The notes under the pieces were generated by a model. The model searched no databases and was not told the origin of the DNA. It saw only the letters and a list, made by a program, of their open reading frames with translations. Shown in pieces: positions 6,632 through 14,501 of a DNA stretch of 43,302 nucleotides. How positions within the stretch are numbered: position 1 is the stretch's first letter; each line of letters opens with the position of its first letter. This stretch comes from a virus. The position numbers were made by a program, and so were the translations under genes. The stretch lies in the IMG/VR virus record IMGVR_UViG_3300022223_000010, positions 1 to 43,302 of that record; one strand, 5' to 3'.

Positions 6632-7345
6632 TCAGGGGGAGTGGTCTTCGAGCGAAGGAGATTCGAGATGGGCCTCGTCTATGATCCCTGGTTCTGGCCG
6701 TACCGCCTGGGCGGCGGTATCGGCGAGGGCGCCGACGATGCGCGGGACGTTCCCGATGGGTCGCGTGGGCCCTCCCTGCGCGCGGAGCTGCCGCAGGGCC
6801 CTGCGCACGGCGGGCGCGCCGACCCCGAACTCGGCGGAGAAGTACTCGACGACTCCGTCGACATCACGGAGCTCCCATAGGACGGCCTCCGCCTCGGCGG
6901 ACAGCTGCCCGAGCTTGCGCAGTCCGAGGTGGTGGGTCTTGTCGAAGACGGCCTTCTCGGACACGCCGAGCATCGCCCCGAGTTCGGCTGCGGTCATGGC
7001 CCCGTAGTGCTCCTCGAGGAGCCGCACGCGCTCGGCCGTCCACACGACGGGCCGGCGCGCCCGACGCCGGAGTCCGAGGCGATGGGCCTCGTGCCGCACG
7101 CTCTTCTCCGAGCGCTCGAGGAGCGCGGCGAGCTCGGGATAGGTGAGGTCGTCGATGCGTGCGCGCAGGACCTCGCGCTCGTCCTCGCGCCACCGCGCCT
7201 TGCGGCGTAGCCCCAACTCACTGGCCCGCATGTCGGTGGCGGCGACGGTGCGTCCGAGCTGGTCGGCGATCCAGCTCACGGGCTTCCGGCCGTAGTGCGT
7301 GCGCAGGAAGAACGAGTCACGCGCGGTCCACGCATAGCCGCCCAC
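6632..7345 (-). CDS. Triple Myb/SANT-like repeat DNA-binding protein (237 aa)
   Basis: Three successive repeats of about 45 residues can be aligned: WTARDSFFLRTHYG, then WREDEREVLRARIDDLTYPE, then WTAERVRLLEEHYGAMTAAE. Each is followed by a helix-turn-helix (for example LGAMLGVSEKAVFDKTHHLG) and an LGLRR/LGLRK linker. This is the Myb/SANT-like or tandem HTH plan. A fourth, diverged HTH-like segment follows. The GTG start at 7345 overlaps the preceding gene's stop (7348) closely. Being late in the leftward operon, just before the genes at the left end, it is a candidate regulator, possibly the functional equivalent of the Mor or C activator. That role is inference from position. Confidence 0.7.
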   Translation of the reverse strand: MGGYAWTARDSFFLRTHYGRKPVSWIADQLGRTVAATDMRASELGLRRKARWREDEREVLRARIDDLTYPELAALLERSEKSVRHEAHRLGLRRRARRPVVWTAERVRLLEEHYGAMTAAELGAMLGVSEKAVFDKTHHLGLRKLGQLSAEAEAVLWELRDVDGVVEYFSAEFGVGAPAVRRALRQLRAQGGPTRPIGNVPRIVGALADTAAQAVRPEPGIIDEAHLESPSLEDHSP

Positions 7346-7347
7346 CG

Positions 7348-7935
7348 CTACGCCCTCTTCGCCTTCGCGGCCTGGATCTCGGCGAGCACGCGCGCGGCGA
7401 GCTCGTCGCGTCGCGCGGGCGGCACCAGCGGGAGATCGGCGTACCGGAAGAACTCCTCCTCCGTGGGCGTGGGCATGACATGGCGGTCCGCGATGCGGAA
7501 CACGAGCCCCTGCCGGTGCTTGTAGCCGAACGCGAGCATGCGGCCCATGGCGATCTGCCCGAGGTCGGCCGGGCCGGTGCGGATCGCCAGGATCGAGCCC
7601 CACTGCGCGGGCGGGTGCACCAGGTAGAGCTCGCACTTGAACCCGATGCGGCCGTGCACGTCGCCGACCTGGATCATGCGGTCGCCGTTCTTGAGCAGCG
7701 GCCCCCAGGATCGCGCGATGTAGCGGACCTCGGTGAGATCAGGCTCGAGGCGCCCGAACAGGTCGGCGGCGTAGAGGTGGGGCTCGGCGACGATCTCGAT
7801 GTCGCCCACGTCGGGGCGGCGGCGGCGTAGCGACCCGGCCACCTTGAGCCGCTTGACCGCGGGGCGCAGCTCGTCGACGAGCGCGCCGGCGAGCTCGAGC
7901 GCATCATCGAACGCGAGGCGCACCCCGGTGCTCAC
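7348..7935 (-). CDS. DNA polymerase X-like nucleotidyltransferase (195 aa)
   Basis: Residues 31-50 read KVAGSLRRRRPDVGDIEIV, the GS...RR...GD-x-(D/E)-I nucleotidyltransferase signature of family X polymerases; the metal ligands would be D45, E47 and a third carboxylate in KCELYLVHP. A downstream segment RTGPADLGQIAMGRM matches the TGS-x-x-FN region of Pol X. The N-terminal HhH (8-kDa) domain and the PHP exonuclease domain are absent, so this is a minimal palm/thumb protein. The GTG start at 7935 overlaps the previous stop (GTGA). It may help repair the gaps left at phage ends by transposition; this is inference. Confidence 0.75.
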   Translation of the reverse strand: MSTGVRLAFDDALELAGALVDELRPAVKRLKVAGSLRRRRPDVGDIEIVAEPHLYAADLFGRLEPDLTEVRYIARSWGPLLKNGDRMIQVGDVHGRIGFKCELYLVHPPAQWGSILAIRTGPADLGQIAMGRMLAFGYKHRQGLVFRIADRHVMPTPTEEEFFRYADLPLVPPARRDELAARVLAEIQAAKAKRA

Positions 7936-8132
7936 GCCTCGTCGCGCTCCCGCATGAGGCGCGCCGCCACGTCGGCCTCGCTCCAGAAAAACAGCGCGAC
8001 CAGCGCGGTGATGAGCGAGACGAGGAGTCTCCACAGACAGCCGGTGGGATTCGCGGAGATGGCCTGGATGGCGTAGACGATGGCCGCGGCGGCCCACCCG
8101 CCGCACATGATGCCACACTGGCGCTCAGACAT
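7932..8132 (-). CDS. Small two-TM membrane protein (66 aa)
   Basis: The protein has two hydrophobic segments (residues about 11-27 and 36-50) separated by a short loop with NPTGC, then a charged tail ending RERDEA. The start ATG at 8132 overlaps the end of the previous gene at 8125, and its own stop overlaps the next GTG start, typical of this operon. Size and topology fit a holin-like or membrane-modifying phage protein, but it lies in the early operon far from the endolysin, so a lysis role is uncertain. Confidence 0.6.
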   Translation of the reverse strand: MSERQCGIMCGGWAAAAIVYAIQAISANPTGCLWRLLVSLITALVALFFWSEADVAARLMRERDEA

Positions 8133-8466
8133 GGGCCACCTTCCGCGCCGGGGCCTTGAGCACCATGTACCCGCCGGGCCGCGCCAGGTCGTCGAGCTCA
8201 ACGCCCTCCGGCAGCTGCAGCGAGACGAGCAGTCCGCCGCCGACGCGGTACCAGCTGAGGATGCTGGCCTCGACCTCGAGGCCGGCCTGGAGGATCTCGG
8301 CGTGCGACGGATGAATGGCCGCGGCTTCGACGAGCATGCTGGCGGCGGTGCGGACCACCGAACCGGAGATCCCGGCAACCTCGACGGGCGTACCGGACAC
8401 CGTGGTCGAGCGGTCCAGCAGCTGGCGCGACATGAGCAACAGATCCTCGCGTGAGAACTTCGGCAT
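8125..8466 (-). CDS. Early-operon protein of unknown function (113 aa)
   Basis: No family is recognised. It starts MPKFSREDLLLMSRQLLD, mostly helical, with a beta-rich second half (GGGLLVSLQLPEGVELDD). The start at 8466 is preceded by GGAGGAAGAT, a strong ribosome-binding site, whereas the longer alternative at 8520 lacks one and overlaps its neighbour. It sits between an HTH/zinc-ribbon gene and the two-TM protein gene. Confidence 0.6.
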   Translation of the reverse strand: MPKFSREDLLLMSRQLLDRSTTVSGTPVEVAGISGSVVRTAASMLVEAAAIHPSHAEILQAGLEVEASILSWYRVGGGLLVSLQLPEGVELDDLARPGGYMVLKAPARKVAHV

Positions 8467-8501
8467 ATCTTCCTCCCGGCAGGTGTGAGCAAGTACGGCG
8501 A

Positions 8502-8921
8502 TCATGACGCGGACATCCACGGCCTGGCGCCGCGCTGGATGTGGATGCCGGGTCCCTTCTTCGCGCCCGGCGTATAGAGGCGCTTCAGGTGCAACTGGTA
8601 TTCCCTGCCCTGCCGCTCCTGGCGGCAGAGCGTCTCGGGCGTGCCCGCGCCGCAGCTGTCACACAGGCGGATGCTGCTCAGGGCGCTGCGCTCGAGGCGC
8701 GTGCCGCAGCCCGCACACGGCGCCTCATGGATCTCCCCGGTGGCGAGCACGCCGAACCGGCGGCGCCGGATGTAGGCCACCACGGTGCGCCACTGCACGC
8801 CGGTGCGCGCGACCCATCGCTCGGCGGGCCAGTCGCGGCGGCGCCAGAGTTCGGCATCGCTCGGCGGACGTGCGTTGAACCGCTCGGCCTTCTCGTGCCG
8901 TGTTTCGGTCACTGATCCCAT
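8502..8921 (-). CDS. HTH and zinc-ribbon protein (139 aa)
   Basis: The N-terminal half contains WVARTGVQWRTVVAYIRRRR, an HTH-like segment. The second half has CAGCGTRLE followed about 20 residues later by CDSCGAGTPETLC, a likely four-cysteine zinc ribbon. The start ATG at 8921 lies 9 nt after the stop of the upstream HTH gene (8909-9169). Both are probably DNA-binding accessory proteins of the transposition operon. Confidence 0.6.
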   Translation of the reverse strand: MGSVTETRHEKAERFNARPPSDAELWRRRDWPAERWVARTGVQWRTVVAYIRRRRFGVLATGEIHEAPCAGCGTRLERSALSSIRLCDSCGAGTPETLCRQERQGREYQLHLKRLYTPGAKKGPGIHIQRGARPWMSAS

Positions 8922-9169
8922 AGACCCACCTCCACGTATTGCGGGTACTCGGCCGGCGCGGTGCGACCGATGAGGAACTCGAGGAGACACTCGCGCGGGA
9001 CGCGGGAGTGGTGACGCGTGGTGCGCCCGTTCTGCAGCGCGAGCAGCCGCCCATCCTGGATCCAGCGCTGCACGGAGCGCTGCGACGCGTCGCAGATGCG
9101 CGCCACGTCCTTCGTGCCGAACCAACGGCTCGGGCCCACACGCCGTTCCCAGTACTCGCGTCGCGTCAT
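8909..9169 (-). CDS. Excisionase-like / MerR-type HTH protein (86 aa)
   Basis: The core WFGTKDVARICDASQRSVQRWIQDGRLLALQNGRTTRHHSRV is a winged HTH of the excisionase/MerR type: a helix-turn-helix, then a basic hairpin wing (split here as WFGTKDVARICDASQ, then RSVQRWIQDG). The ATG at 9169 overlaps the stop of the GemA-like gene (ATGA). It probably binds DNA near the phage ends or control region. The partner site is unknown. Confidence 0.7.
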   Translation of the reverse strand: MTRREYWERRVGPSRWFGTKDVARICDASQRSVQRWIQDGRLLALQNGRTTRHHSRVPRECLLEFLIGRTAPAEYPQYVEVGLWDQ

Positions 9170-9597
9170 CGCTGGCCACGACCTTCCTCGTAGGCGACGC
9201 GCTTCTTGAGCATCTCGACGACGCGCGCGCCCTCGGCCGCAGTGCGTGGGCGATCGCGTTTGATGACGCGTCGGCACGCTCCGGCGAAGTAGTTGTCCTG
9301 GAGCCATCGGTCGCCGAGCTGAGCACGGAGCCGCGCGATGTAGTCGCGCACGTCGCCGCTGATGAGCTTCGTCTCGTTGGCCGCGGCGCGGCGGCCCGAC
9401 GGCTTGCGCGTGCCGGGCCCGCGCGAGGCGCCCATACGCACGAGCGCATCGATGAGGTCACGCGCCTGGGCGAACGTCAGGGATCCGATGGAGCGGCGCC
9501 CGGTGAGGTCTTCGACCAGGTCGCGCAACTCCTGCTCCTCGAGCCCGAGCTCACGCGCGGACGCCCACACCTTCTTCAGCTGCGCACCGGATGGCAT
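9166..9597 (-). CDS. GemA/gp16-like regulatory protein (DUF1018, 143 aa)
   Basis: The segment LKKVWASARELGLEEQEL, then RDLVEDLTGRRSIGSLT and FAQARDLIDAL matches the Mu GemA (gp16) family, whose hallmark is the TGK/RxS...L...E/QA pattern in a helical domain. In Mu, GemA affects host gene expression and DNA relaxation. The start at 9597 lies next to the previous stop (9600); the longer reading to 9717 runs over another gene. The protein is a good marker for a transposable phage. Confidence 0.8.
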   Translation of the reverse strand: MPSGAQLKKVWASARELGLEEQELRDLVEDLTGRRSIGSLTFAQARDLIDALVRMGASRGPGTRKPSGRRAAANETKLISGDVRDYIARLRAQLGDRWLQDNYFAGACRRVIKRDRPRTAAEGARVVEMLKKRVAYEEGRGQR

Positions 9598-9599
9598 GA

Positions 9600-9947
9600 C
9601 TAGCGCCTCCGCTTCATGTGCTCGTAGTGGGCCACCTTCCCGTCGGCGATGGCTTCGCCGAGCAGGCAGTCCGGCGCGTGGCGGCCGCCCTCCATGGGAG
9701 CCGCGCACGAGGGACACTGAAGGCGTGCGGAGCCGTCCTCACCGGCTACGACGGCCGACCACTGCACGCCCATGAGCGCACCGAGCAGCGTGCGCAGGAG
9801 GTCGCTGTCGAGGACCGGCATGCTCACCCGCCGACCCGTCGTGCGGTACACGCGCCACGCGTCGTTCAGCCCGTCCTCATAGGCGGCGCGGCGTAGCGCC
9901 CTGCACTCGGGCAGTTCACACGCGACGGTGAGCTGGTCGGTGCTCAT
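9600..9947 (-). CDS. Early-operon zinc-binding protein (115 aa)
   Basis: The N-terminal part has a C-x4-C pair (CELPEC) and the C-terminal half carries CPSCAAPM...CLLG, a probable zinc ribbon. No family name can be given. The start ATG overlaps the stop of the winged-helix gene at 9944 (ATGA). It is adjacent to the GemA-like gene, so it belongs to the transposition/replication operon. Confidence 0.6.
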   Translation of the reverse strand: MSTDQLTVACELPECRALRRAAYEDGLNDAWRVYRTTGRRVSMPVLDSDLLRTLLGALMGVQWSAVVAGEDGSARLQCPSCAAPMEGGRHAPDCLLGEAIADGKVAHYEHMKRRR

Positions 9948-10348
9948 CGGAGATCCTCCAGGTAGAGGTCGAGTTCGGGCTGGATCGTCGCGAGGTACCG
10001 CTTCAGCGACTGCCTACGGAGCCCGCTCGCGCGTGCCAGCGAGTGCAGCCCGCGCCGCGTGAACAGCTGCACCGACCGCGCGAGATCCTCGTCTGTCTCG
10101 ATGAGGTAGTTCCCGTAGGGCGCACGCATCGATGTTCCCACGGGAACCTTGTGGCGGAAGACCAGGTGATCGATGACCTTCTGCACGTCGCGCGCGGAGA
10201 TCCCGGCGCGCACCGAGAGCTCGGTGATCTGAAGCGCCTGCTCGGCACCCCACTCCAGCGCGTGCAGCACGTTGACCTCCCGCAGGTTGCAGAGCGTGCG
10301 GGGATCCACGACGGGGCGGAGCGGCGGGATCACGAGGCCGGGCAGCAT
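9944..10348 (-). CDS. Winged-helix-like DNA-binding protein (134 aa)
   Basis: Residues about 20-80 read as helices ending in VLHALEWGAEQALQITEL, then SVRAGISARDVQKVIDHLV and a beta wing (VPVGTSMRAPYGNYLIE), the layout of a winged helix. A C-terminal helix-turn-helix is also suggested by LARASGLRRQSLKRYLATI. The ATG at 10348 is internal to a longer open frame but lies 10 nt past the previous stop. A regulatory or replication-loader role is possible. Confidence 0.6.
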   Translation of the reverse strand: MLPGLVIPPLRPVVDPRTLCNLREVNVLHALEWGAEQALQITELSVRAGISARDVQKVIDHLVFRHKVPVGTSMRAPYGNYLIETDEDLARSVQLFTRRGLHSLARASGLRRQSLKRYLATIQPELDLYLEDLR

Positions 10349-10358
10349 GGACGTCTCC

Positions 10359-10616
10359 TCACCCAGCGCGGCGCGGGCGGATGGCGATGTCGGCGCTGAA
10401 CCCGCGGTCGGCACCCGTGGAGAACGCCAGGACCCGCACATGGCCGGCCGTGCCGATGACCTCGAGCGTCGACTCGATGTAGCGCATGAGCGCCTCGGGC
10501 ACCTTGCGCTCCGACTCGACCAGGTCGCGCTGGATCACGCTCACGTCGGAACGCAGGTCGTCCAGTACGCTGGGCAGCGCGCCCGACCGGCAGATACTCC
10601 AGCTGATTCTTTTCAC
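10359..10616 (-). CDS. Small early-operon protein (85 aa)
   Basis: Unrecognised. It begins with GTG at 10616, overlapping the stop of the upstream cysteine-rich gene (GTGA). A helical segment (VLDDLRSDVSVIQRDLVESE) is followed by a strand-rich end. The longer frame to 10913 reads through another gene and is not used. Confidence 0.5.
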   Translation of the reverse strand: MKRISWSICRSGALPSVLDDLRSDVSVIQRDLVESERKVPEALMRYIESTLEVIGTAGHVRVLAFSTGADRGFSADIAIRPRRAG

Positions 10617-10837
10617 CCTCGCATCCTCCTCCACAGGTTGGTGATGTGGTGGCGCAGCCACTCGGCCGGCTCGCGCCACGTGGGTTGATAGCTCCGGTAG
10701 AACGGGCAGCTCGTGCGCAGCGGGATCCCGGTGTCGATGACCTGCTGGCGAGCGGCGTGGCAGCGCCGCGCGAACGGGCAGCCCTTGCACACGCCACGCG
10801 GCCGGTACAGCCGCAGCCGTCTCCAGTACCGCGGCAT
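10613..10837 (-). CDS. Small cysteine-rich basic protein (74 aa)
   Basis: The motif GVCKGCPFARRC and a later C in TSCPFYRSY give four cysteines with iron-sulfur or zinc character; the rest is strongly basic and aromatic. No family can be named. It starts 3 nt after the preceding gene and overlaps the next, as elsewhere in the operon. Confidence 0.55.
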   Translation of the reverse strand: MPRYWRRLRLYRPRGVCKGCPFARRCHAARQQVIDTGIPLRTSCPFYRSYQPTWREPAEWLRHHITNLWRRMRG

Positions 10838-10840
10838 CGG

Positions 10841-11065
10841 TCACGACCTCGGCCGCAGCGTCGAGACGAGCGTATGGGGCACGATGTCGAGCCCTGCGCG
10901 GTCCAGCGCGCACATCACGTCGAGGGCGGCGCTGAGCTGGTCCCGCGCTACGGGGCCCTGCTCGGCCACGGCCGCGGCGATGATGCGCTGGATGCGGCGC
11001 GTCTCCGGGGTGCCCGCCCGCCGGATCCGCGGATCCGGTCCGTCCGTGAGTCCGATGACGATCAC
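10841..11065 (-). CDS. Small early-operon protein (74 aa)
   Basis: Unrecognised helical protein. The GTG start at 11065 overlaps the ATPase stop (GTGA), giving a protein beginning VIVIGLTDGPDPRIRRAG. The upstream ATG at 11104 would overlap the ATPase by 40 bases and is less likely. Confidence 0.5.
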   Translation of the reverse strand: MIVIGLTDGPDPRIRRAGTPETRRIQRIIAAAVAEQGPVARDQLSAALDVMCALDRAGLDIVPHTLVSTLRPRS

Positions 11066-12207
11066 AGGCCGAGCTCCTGGAGCTGGTCGGGCGACGACGC
11101 CCATACCGCCTCCACCTCTTCCTCCGACACGCGCTCCGCCCCGCGGCGCGCGGCGATGTTCATCGCGGCCGTCGCGGCGTTCCCGATGAGCACCGGGTAC
11201 TGCTGGTCATGCACGCCGAGGCGGTCCTCGAGCGCCTGGAGGCCGTCGTCCTCGAACACGCTGGCGACCTCGGCGTTGACCCACTCGAAGCGCCGCGCGA
11301 CGTACTGCGCGACGTGCCCCTTCATGGGCCCGAGCGTGATGAGCTGACAGCGGATGATCGCCTCGCGCAGGTTGTAGTTGCGCTCGGCATCGAAGCGCGC
11401 ACGCAACTCCGTTTGCCCGACGAGCACGACACCGAGCAGCTGCGCGTAGCCGTGGCGCAGCTCATGGAACCGCTTGAGGTCCTTGATCGTGTTGTGCGGC
11501 AGCTCGTGGGCTTCGTCGATGACGAGGCAGACGCGCTGCCCCTCTTCGTAGCGGTGCACGAGCACCTGGGCGGCGAGCGAGTCGCGCACGTTGGTCATGC
11601 GCGGCACCGGGTACTCGGAGAGCTGGCGGATGATCTCGGCCGAGATGTGGGCGGCACTGAGCTTTCTGCGCTCCACGTTGGCCGGTGTCACGCGCACGAT
11701 GGATGCCTGGTCGCTCGCGCGGTGCAGCGCGCTGTCGAGCAGCGTGGTCTTCCCGCTGCCCGGCTCGCCGGCGAGCGCGATGAATCCCGACGTGAGACAC
11801 GCCTGGCGGATGCGCTCTTCGATGAAGCGGTGCGACGGCGGCAGGTAGAGCTCGTTCGGTTCCGTGCCGCCGCCCGGGAGCCGACGCATGATCGAATCGG
11901 GAGCGAATGGGTTACGGAACAGCCGGAACCGCTCGCGCGCGATCTCGCTGAGGTTCTGCCCTTGCATGCTTACCTCCGACGGGCTGGGCCCGTCCGCTGA
12001 GTTGTGAGGAATGAACAGGTCGGGAGTGATGGGCAGGCCGCGCTCCTCGAGGACGCGCGAGACGTGGGCCCGCCCGTCCCCATTGCCGAGCTCGCGTTCG
12101 CCCGTGAGGTAGCGCGACCAGCTGGTCTTGCTGTAGCCGAACCGGCGCTCGAGCTCCGCGGGCCCGACGCCGAGAGCCCGGAGCACTGCCATGACGCGCA
12201 GCGCCAT
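11062..12207 (-). CDS. MuB-like AAA+ transposition ATPase with N-terminal HTH (381 aa)
   Basis: An N-terminal HTH region (residues 1-60, LERRFGYSKTSWSRYLTGE) is followed by an AAA+ domain: Walker A GEPGSGKT at 147-154 and Walker B VCLVIDEAHE with D231 and E232, then the GQTEL sensor region. This matches the MuB / ExeA / TniB group, which binds target DNA and activates the transposase. The gene follows the transposase gene in the same operon, as A and B do in Mu. The HTH resembles the non-specific DNA-binding N-terminus of MuB. Confidence 0.9.
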   Translation of the reverse strand: MALRVMAVLRALGVGPAELERRFGYSKTSWSRYLTGERELGNGDGRAHVSRVLEERGLPITPDLFIPHNSADGPSPSEVSMQGQNLSEIARERFRLFRNPFAPDSIMRRLPGGGTEPNELYLPPSHRFIEERIRQACLTSGFIALAGEPGSGKTTLLDSALHRASDQASIVRVTPANVERRKLSAAHISAEIIRQLSEYPVPRMTNVRDSLAAQVLVHRYEEGQRVCLVIDEAHELPHNTIKDLKRFHELRHGYAQLLGVVLVGQTELRARFDAERNYNLREAIIRCQLITLGPMKGHVAQYVARRFEWVNAEVASVFEDDGLQALEDRLGVHDQQYPVLIGNAATAAMNIAARRGAERVSEEEVEAVWASSPDQLQELGL

Positions 12208-12208
12208 T

Positions 12209-12478
12209 TCACCGGGACCTCGGGCGCGATGCCGTCACGGCCACCGCCATCTCGCAGCCGCCGAACGGCGCGTCGCTGAACAGGAGCTGCACGTCGACCC
12301 GCTTCCCCTGCGGCGCGCGCGACACGAGCTTGTTCGCCGCGATGCGCAGCGCCTCGATGCACTCGGTCTCTTCCGGCGTGAGCAGGTCGGCGACCTGGTC
12401 GAGCGTGCGGAGCGTCTCGGTGCGCAGGAGCTTCGGCACCGCCCCCTTGAGACCGCCCACCTGGATGCGGACGCTCAT
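12209..12478 (-). CDS. Small early-operon protein (89 aa)
   Basis: Unrecognised. The ATG at 12478 overlaps the stop of the upstream zinc-ribbon gene (ATGA). The protein starts SVRIQVGGLKGAVPKLLRT and has a helical middle with ETECIEALRIAANKLVS. It is located between the transposase and ATPase genes, so it may take part in transposition, but nothing specific is visible. Confidence 0.55.
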   Translation of the reverse strand: MSVRIQVGGLKGAVPKLLRTETLRTLDQVADLLTPEETECIEALRIAANKLVSRAPQGKRVDVQLLFSDAPFGGCEMAVAVTASRPRSR

Positions 12479-12828
12479 TCGAACCCCCGGTAGAACACGG
12501 GCTCGTCGGCTCCGCCACGCACGTCGAGGACCATCTGACGCACCTGGCCGCGGAACTCCTGCTTCGTGCGCGTCATGGCCGCGTCGAACTCCTCGGCGAG
12601 CCGCTGCGCCGTGCGCCAGCACACGATGCACACGGGCTCCTGGACGAGCACGGAGAACTGGAGCTCCGGCGTCTCGTGATCACAGAGCGGACACACGGGC
12701 GTGGCGGGCGCCTCCTCCACCACGACTACCGCGCCCAGGCCCACGAGCCCCTGGATCACCTGCGCCGCCGCGCCGTCGTCCACCACCTCGAATCGCACCC
12801 GCCCCGGTCCTGCCTGCTGATTGCCCAT
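12475..12828 (-). CDS. Zinc-ribbon protein of the transposition operon (117 aa)
   Basis: Residues about 45-75 contain CPLCDHETPE and then CIVCWRTAQ, a two-CxxC zinc ribbon. The start ATG at 12828 lies 16 nt after the transposase stop. Its end overlaps the next start (ATGA). No family is recognised. Confidence 0.6.
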   Translation of the reverse strand: MGNQQAGPGRVRFEVVDDGAAAQVIQGLVGLGAVVVVEEAPATPVCPLCDHETPELQFSVLVQEPVCIVCWRTAQRLAEEFDAAMTRTKQEFRGQVRQMVLDVRGGADEPVFYRGFE

Positions 12829-12843
12829 GCTCCTCCTCGTTGA

Positions 12844-14499
12844 TTAGGCTCCCTCGACCTGCCTCTGCTCCTCCGGGCCGCGACCCGCGCGGCTCGTGAT
12901 CCAATCGTCGAGCTCGCGCTCGGAGATCTCTTTGCGGCCGGAGAACAGCGCCTTGAGCGCCGTGCGCTCGAAGTCCGTCGGCGGCGTGTGCATCACGCCG
13001 GCGCGCTGCGCGCGGTCCGTGGCCTTGCCGATGCGGATGAGCACCGGCGCGAAGTCGCGCTCGGACACCAGCGCCTCCGTCGTGGTCGGCCGGTACACGT
13101 AGCTCCGCGCGTCGCGCGCCACGCGGTAGTCGTGGACCGCGTGCGTGTCGATGTGGGACAGGTCGCGCTCCTGCAGCTCGCGCTTCTTCGCCACGGCCTG
13201 CGGGACCGGCGGTGTGTGGAAGTCGCCCGCCGTGTCCGGCAGCGCCTCGACCGCGTCGACCTCGTACTCCTCGCCGTCGATCACCACCGTGATCCTGCGC
13301 ATGTCCGCCTCGTGGTAGAGCACGAGGACCTTCTTCTTGATCTGGTCGACGAACGGCGCCTGGCGCGGCAGCTGGTACGTGTTCCCGTCGAGCTGGATCG
13401 AGACGCTGGGACTCACCCGCCGCTCGACCTCGCGCCGCAGCACCTTCGCCATGATCTCCGACGTCGGGAGCACCCGGATGCTCTGCGCGCTCAACCACCG
13501 CTCGAACGGGATCTCGTTCGTCTCCGAGTGGCGTCGGTTGTTCACGTACAGGAGGTGGCGGTACAGCAGCCGGTTGAGCTCGCTGAGGCGCGTCACCCTC
13601 TTCGCGCGCGTCGTCTTCTCGAACCCGTGCAGGATGAGACCCAGGGAACGCTCGACCTTGCCCTTCGCCTGGGCGTTGGTCTCGGCCTCCGTCGAGGGGT
13701 CGGCGAGCATGCGCTTGATCTCCAGGATCTCGAGCATGCGCGTCATCACCGCCGACTTCATCGCCGAGTCCTGGTCCGTGTAGATGCGCTCCGGGATCCC
13801 GAACGCCGGCCACTCGTCAATGCGCGGGCTGAACCCACGCATCGCGCGGATGATCAGGTCGCGCCACGCGAGCGCCGAGTTGCTCGTGTAGAACCGCGCC
13901 CAGCGCACCCGCGTGTGGTCGTCCACAAGACCGAGCAGCCAGATGCGTGGCTTGCCGTTGCCCGCCTTCGTCTTGTTGCGATGGACCGGGGCCTCGTATC
14001 CCACCGTGTCATCGGCGTCGATCCACCACGACTCCGCCGTCGTCGAATCCATCTGCCACAGGTAGCCCGGATACGGAGCCTCCCAGCGACGGTGCACCCG
14101 CAGGTCCTGCGCGTTGTGCCGGCGACTCACGCCCATGCGGCGCAGGTGGCGGCGCAGCGTCTCCGCGTGGACCTCGACCGCTTCGAGCCCCTCGGCCGCG
14201 CGGTTGGCGTTGATCGTGTCGATGGCCAGCTGCGCGTCGTAGTCGTACTGCACCACGAGCCCGGCCATGTCCTCCATCACGTCCCCCTCGAGGACGCGAC
14301 TCGCCCCGGCATCCGCGCGCTTCTGACGACCGCGGCCGACCTCGTCACGGATCGCACGGTAGACCGTGCTCCAGTGGCAGCCGAGCAGCGCGGCATGCTC
14401 CTCGCAGAACGGCCGGTACGACGCGCTCGCGTCGAGGCCCCGGGCCTCGTGCCGGAGCACCTCGCGCTCCTCGTCCGTGAGTTGGCGGCCGCGTGCCAT
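12844..14499 (-). CDS. MuA-like DDE transposase (551 aa)
   Basis: An N-terminal HTH-containing region (1-140) precedes an RNase H-fold integrase core (rve). The catalytic triad is visible: D151 in YLWQMDST, D242 in RIYTDQDSA and E283 in GKVERSL, with the D(40)E spacing. A C-terminal beta-rich region and a helical tail follow, the plan of MuA / TniA-type transposases (MuA 663 aa, TniA about 560 aa). It is followed by small genes and the ATPase. This is the enzyme that would join the phage ends to target DNA, both for integration and replicative transposition. The length is nearer to TniA, but the GemA-like, portal and capsid genes place it in a phage. Confidence 0.93.
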   Translation of the reverse strand: MARGRQLTDEEREVLRHEARGLDASASYRPFCEEHAALLGCHWSTVYRAIRDEVGRGRQKRADAGASRVLEGDVMEDMAGLVVQYDYDAQLAIDTINANRAAEGLEAVEVHAETLRRHLRRMGVSRRHNAQDLRVHRRWEAPYPGYLWQMDSTTAESWWIDADDTVGYEAPVHRNKTKAGNGKPRIWLLGLVDDHTRVRWARFYTSNSALAWRDLIIRAMRGFSPRIDEWPAFGIPERIYTDQDSAMKSAVMTRMLEILEIKRMLADPSTEAETNAQAKGKVERSLGLILHGFEKTTRAKRVTRLSELNRLLYRHLLYVNNRRHSETNEIPFERWLSAQSIRVLPTSEIMAKVLRREVERRVSPSVSIQLDGNTYQLPRQAPFVDQIKKKVLVLYHEADMRRITVVIDGEEYEVDAVEALPDTAGDFHTPPVPQAVAKKRELQERDLSHIDTHAVHDYRVARDARSYVYRPTTTEALVSERDFAPVLIRIGKATDRAQRAGVMHTPPTDFERTALKALFSGRKEISERELDDWITSRAGRGPEEQRQVEGA

Positions 14500-14501
14500 G
14501 A

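Noticed and set aside
7932-8132. Calling the two-TM early protein a holin
   Set aside because: Size fits, but it is in the early leftward operon, far from the endolysin, so it is only described as a membrane protein.
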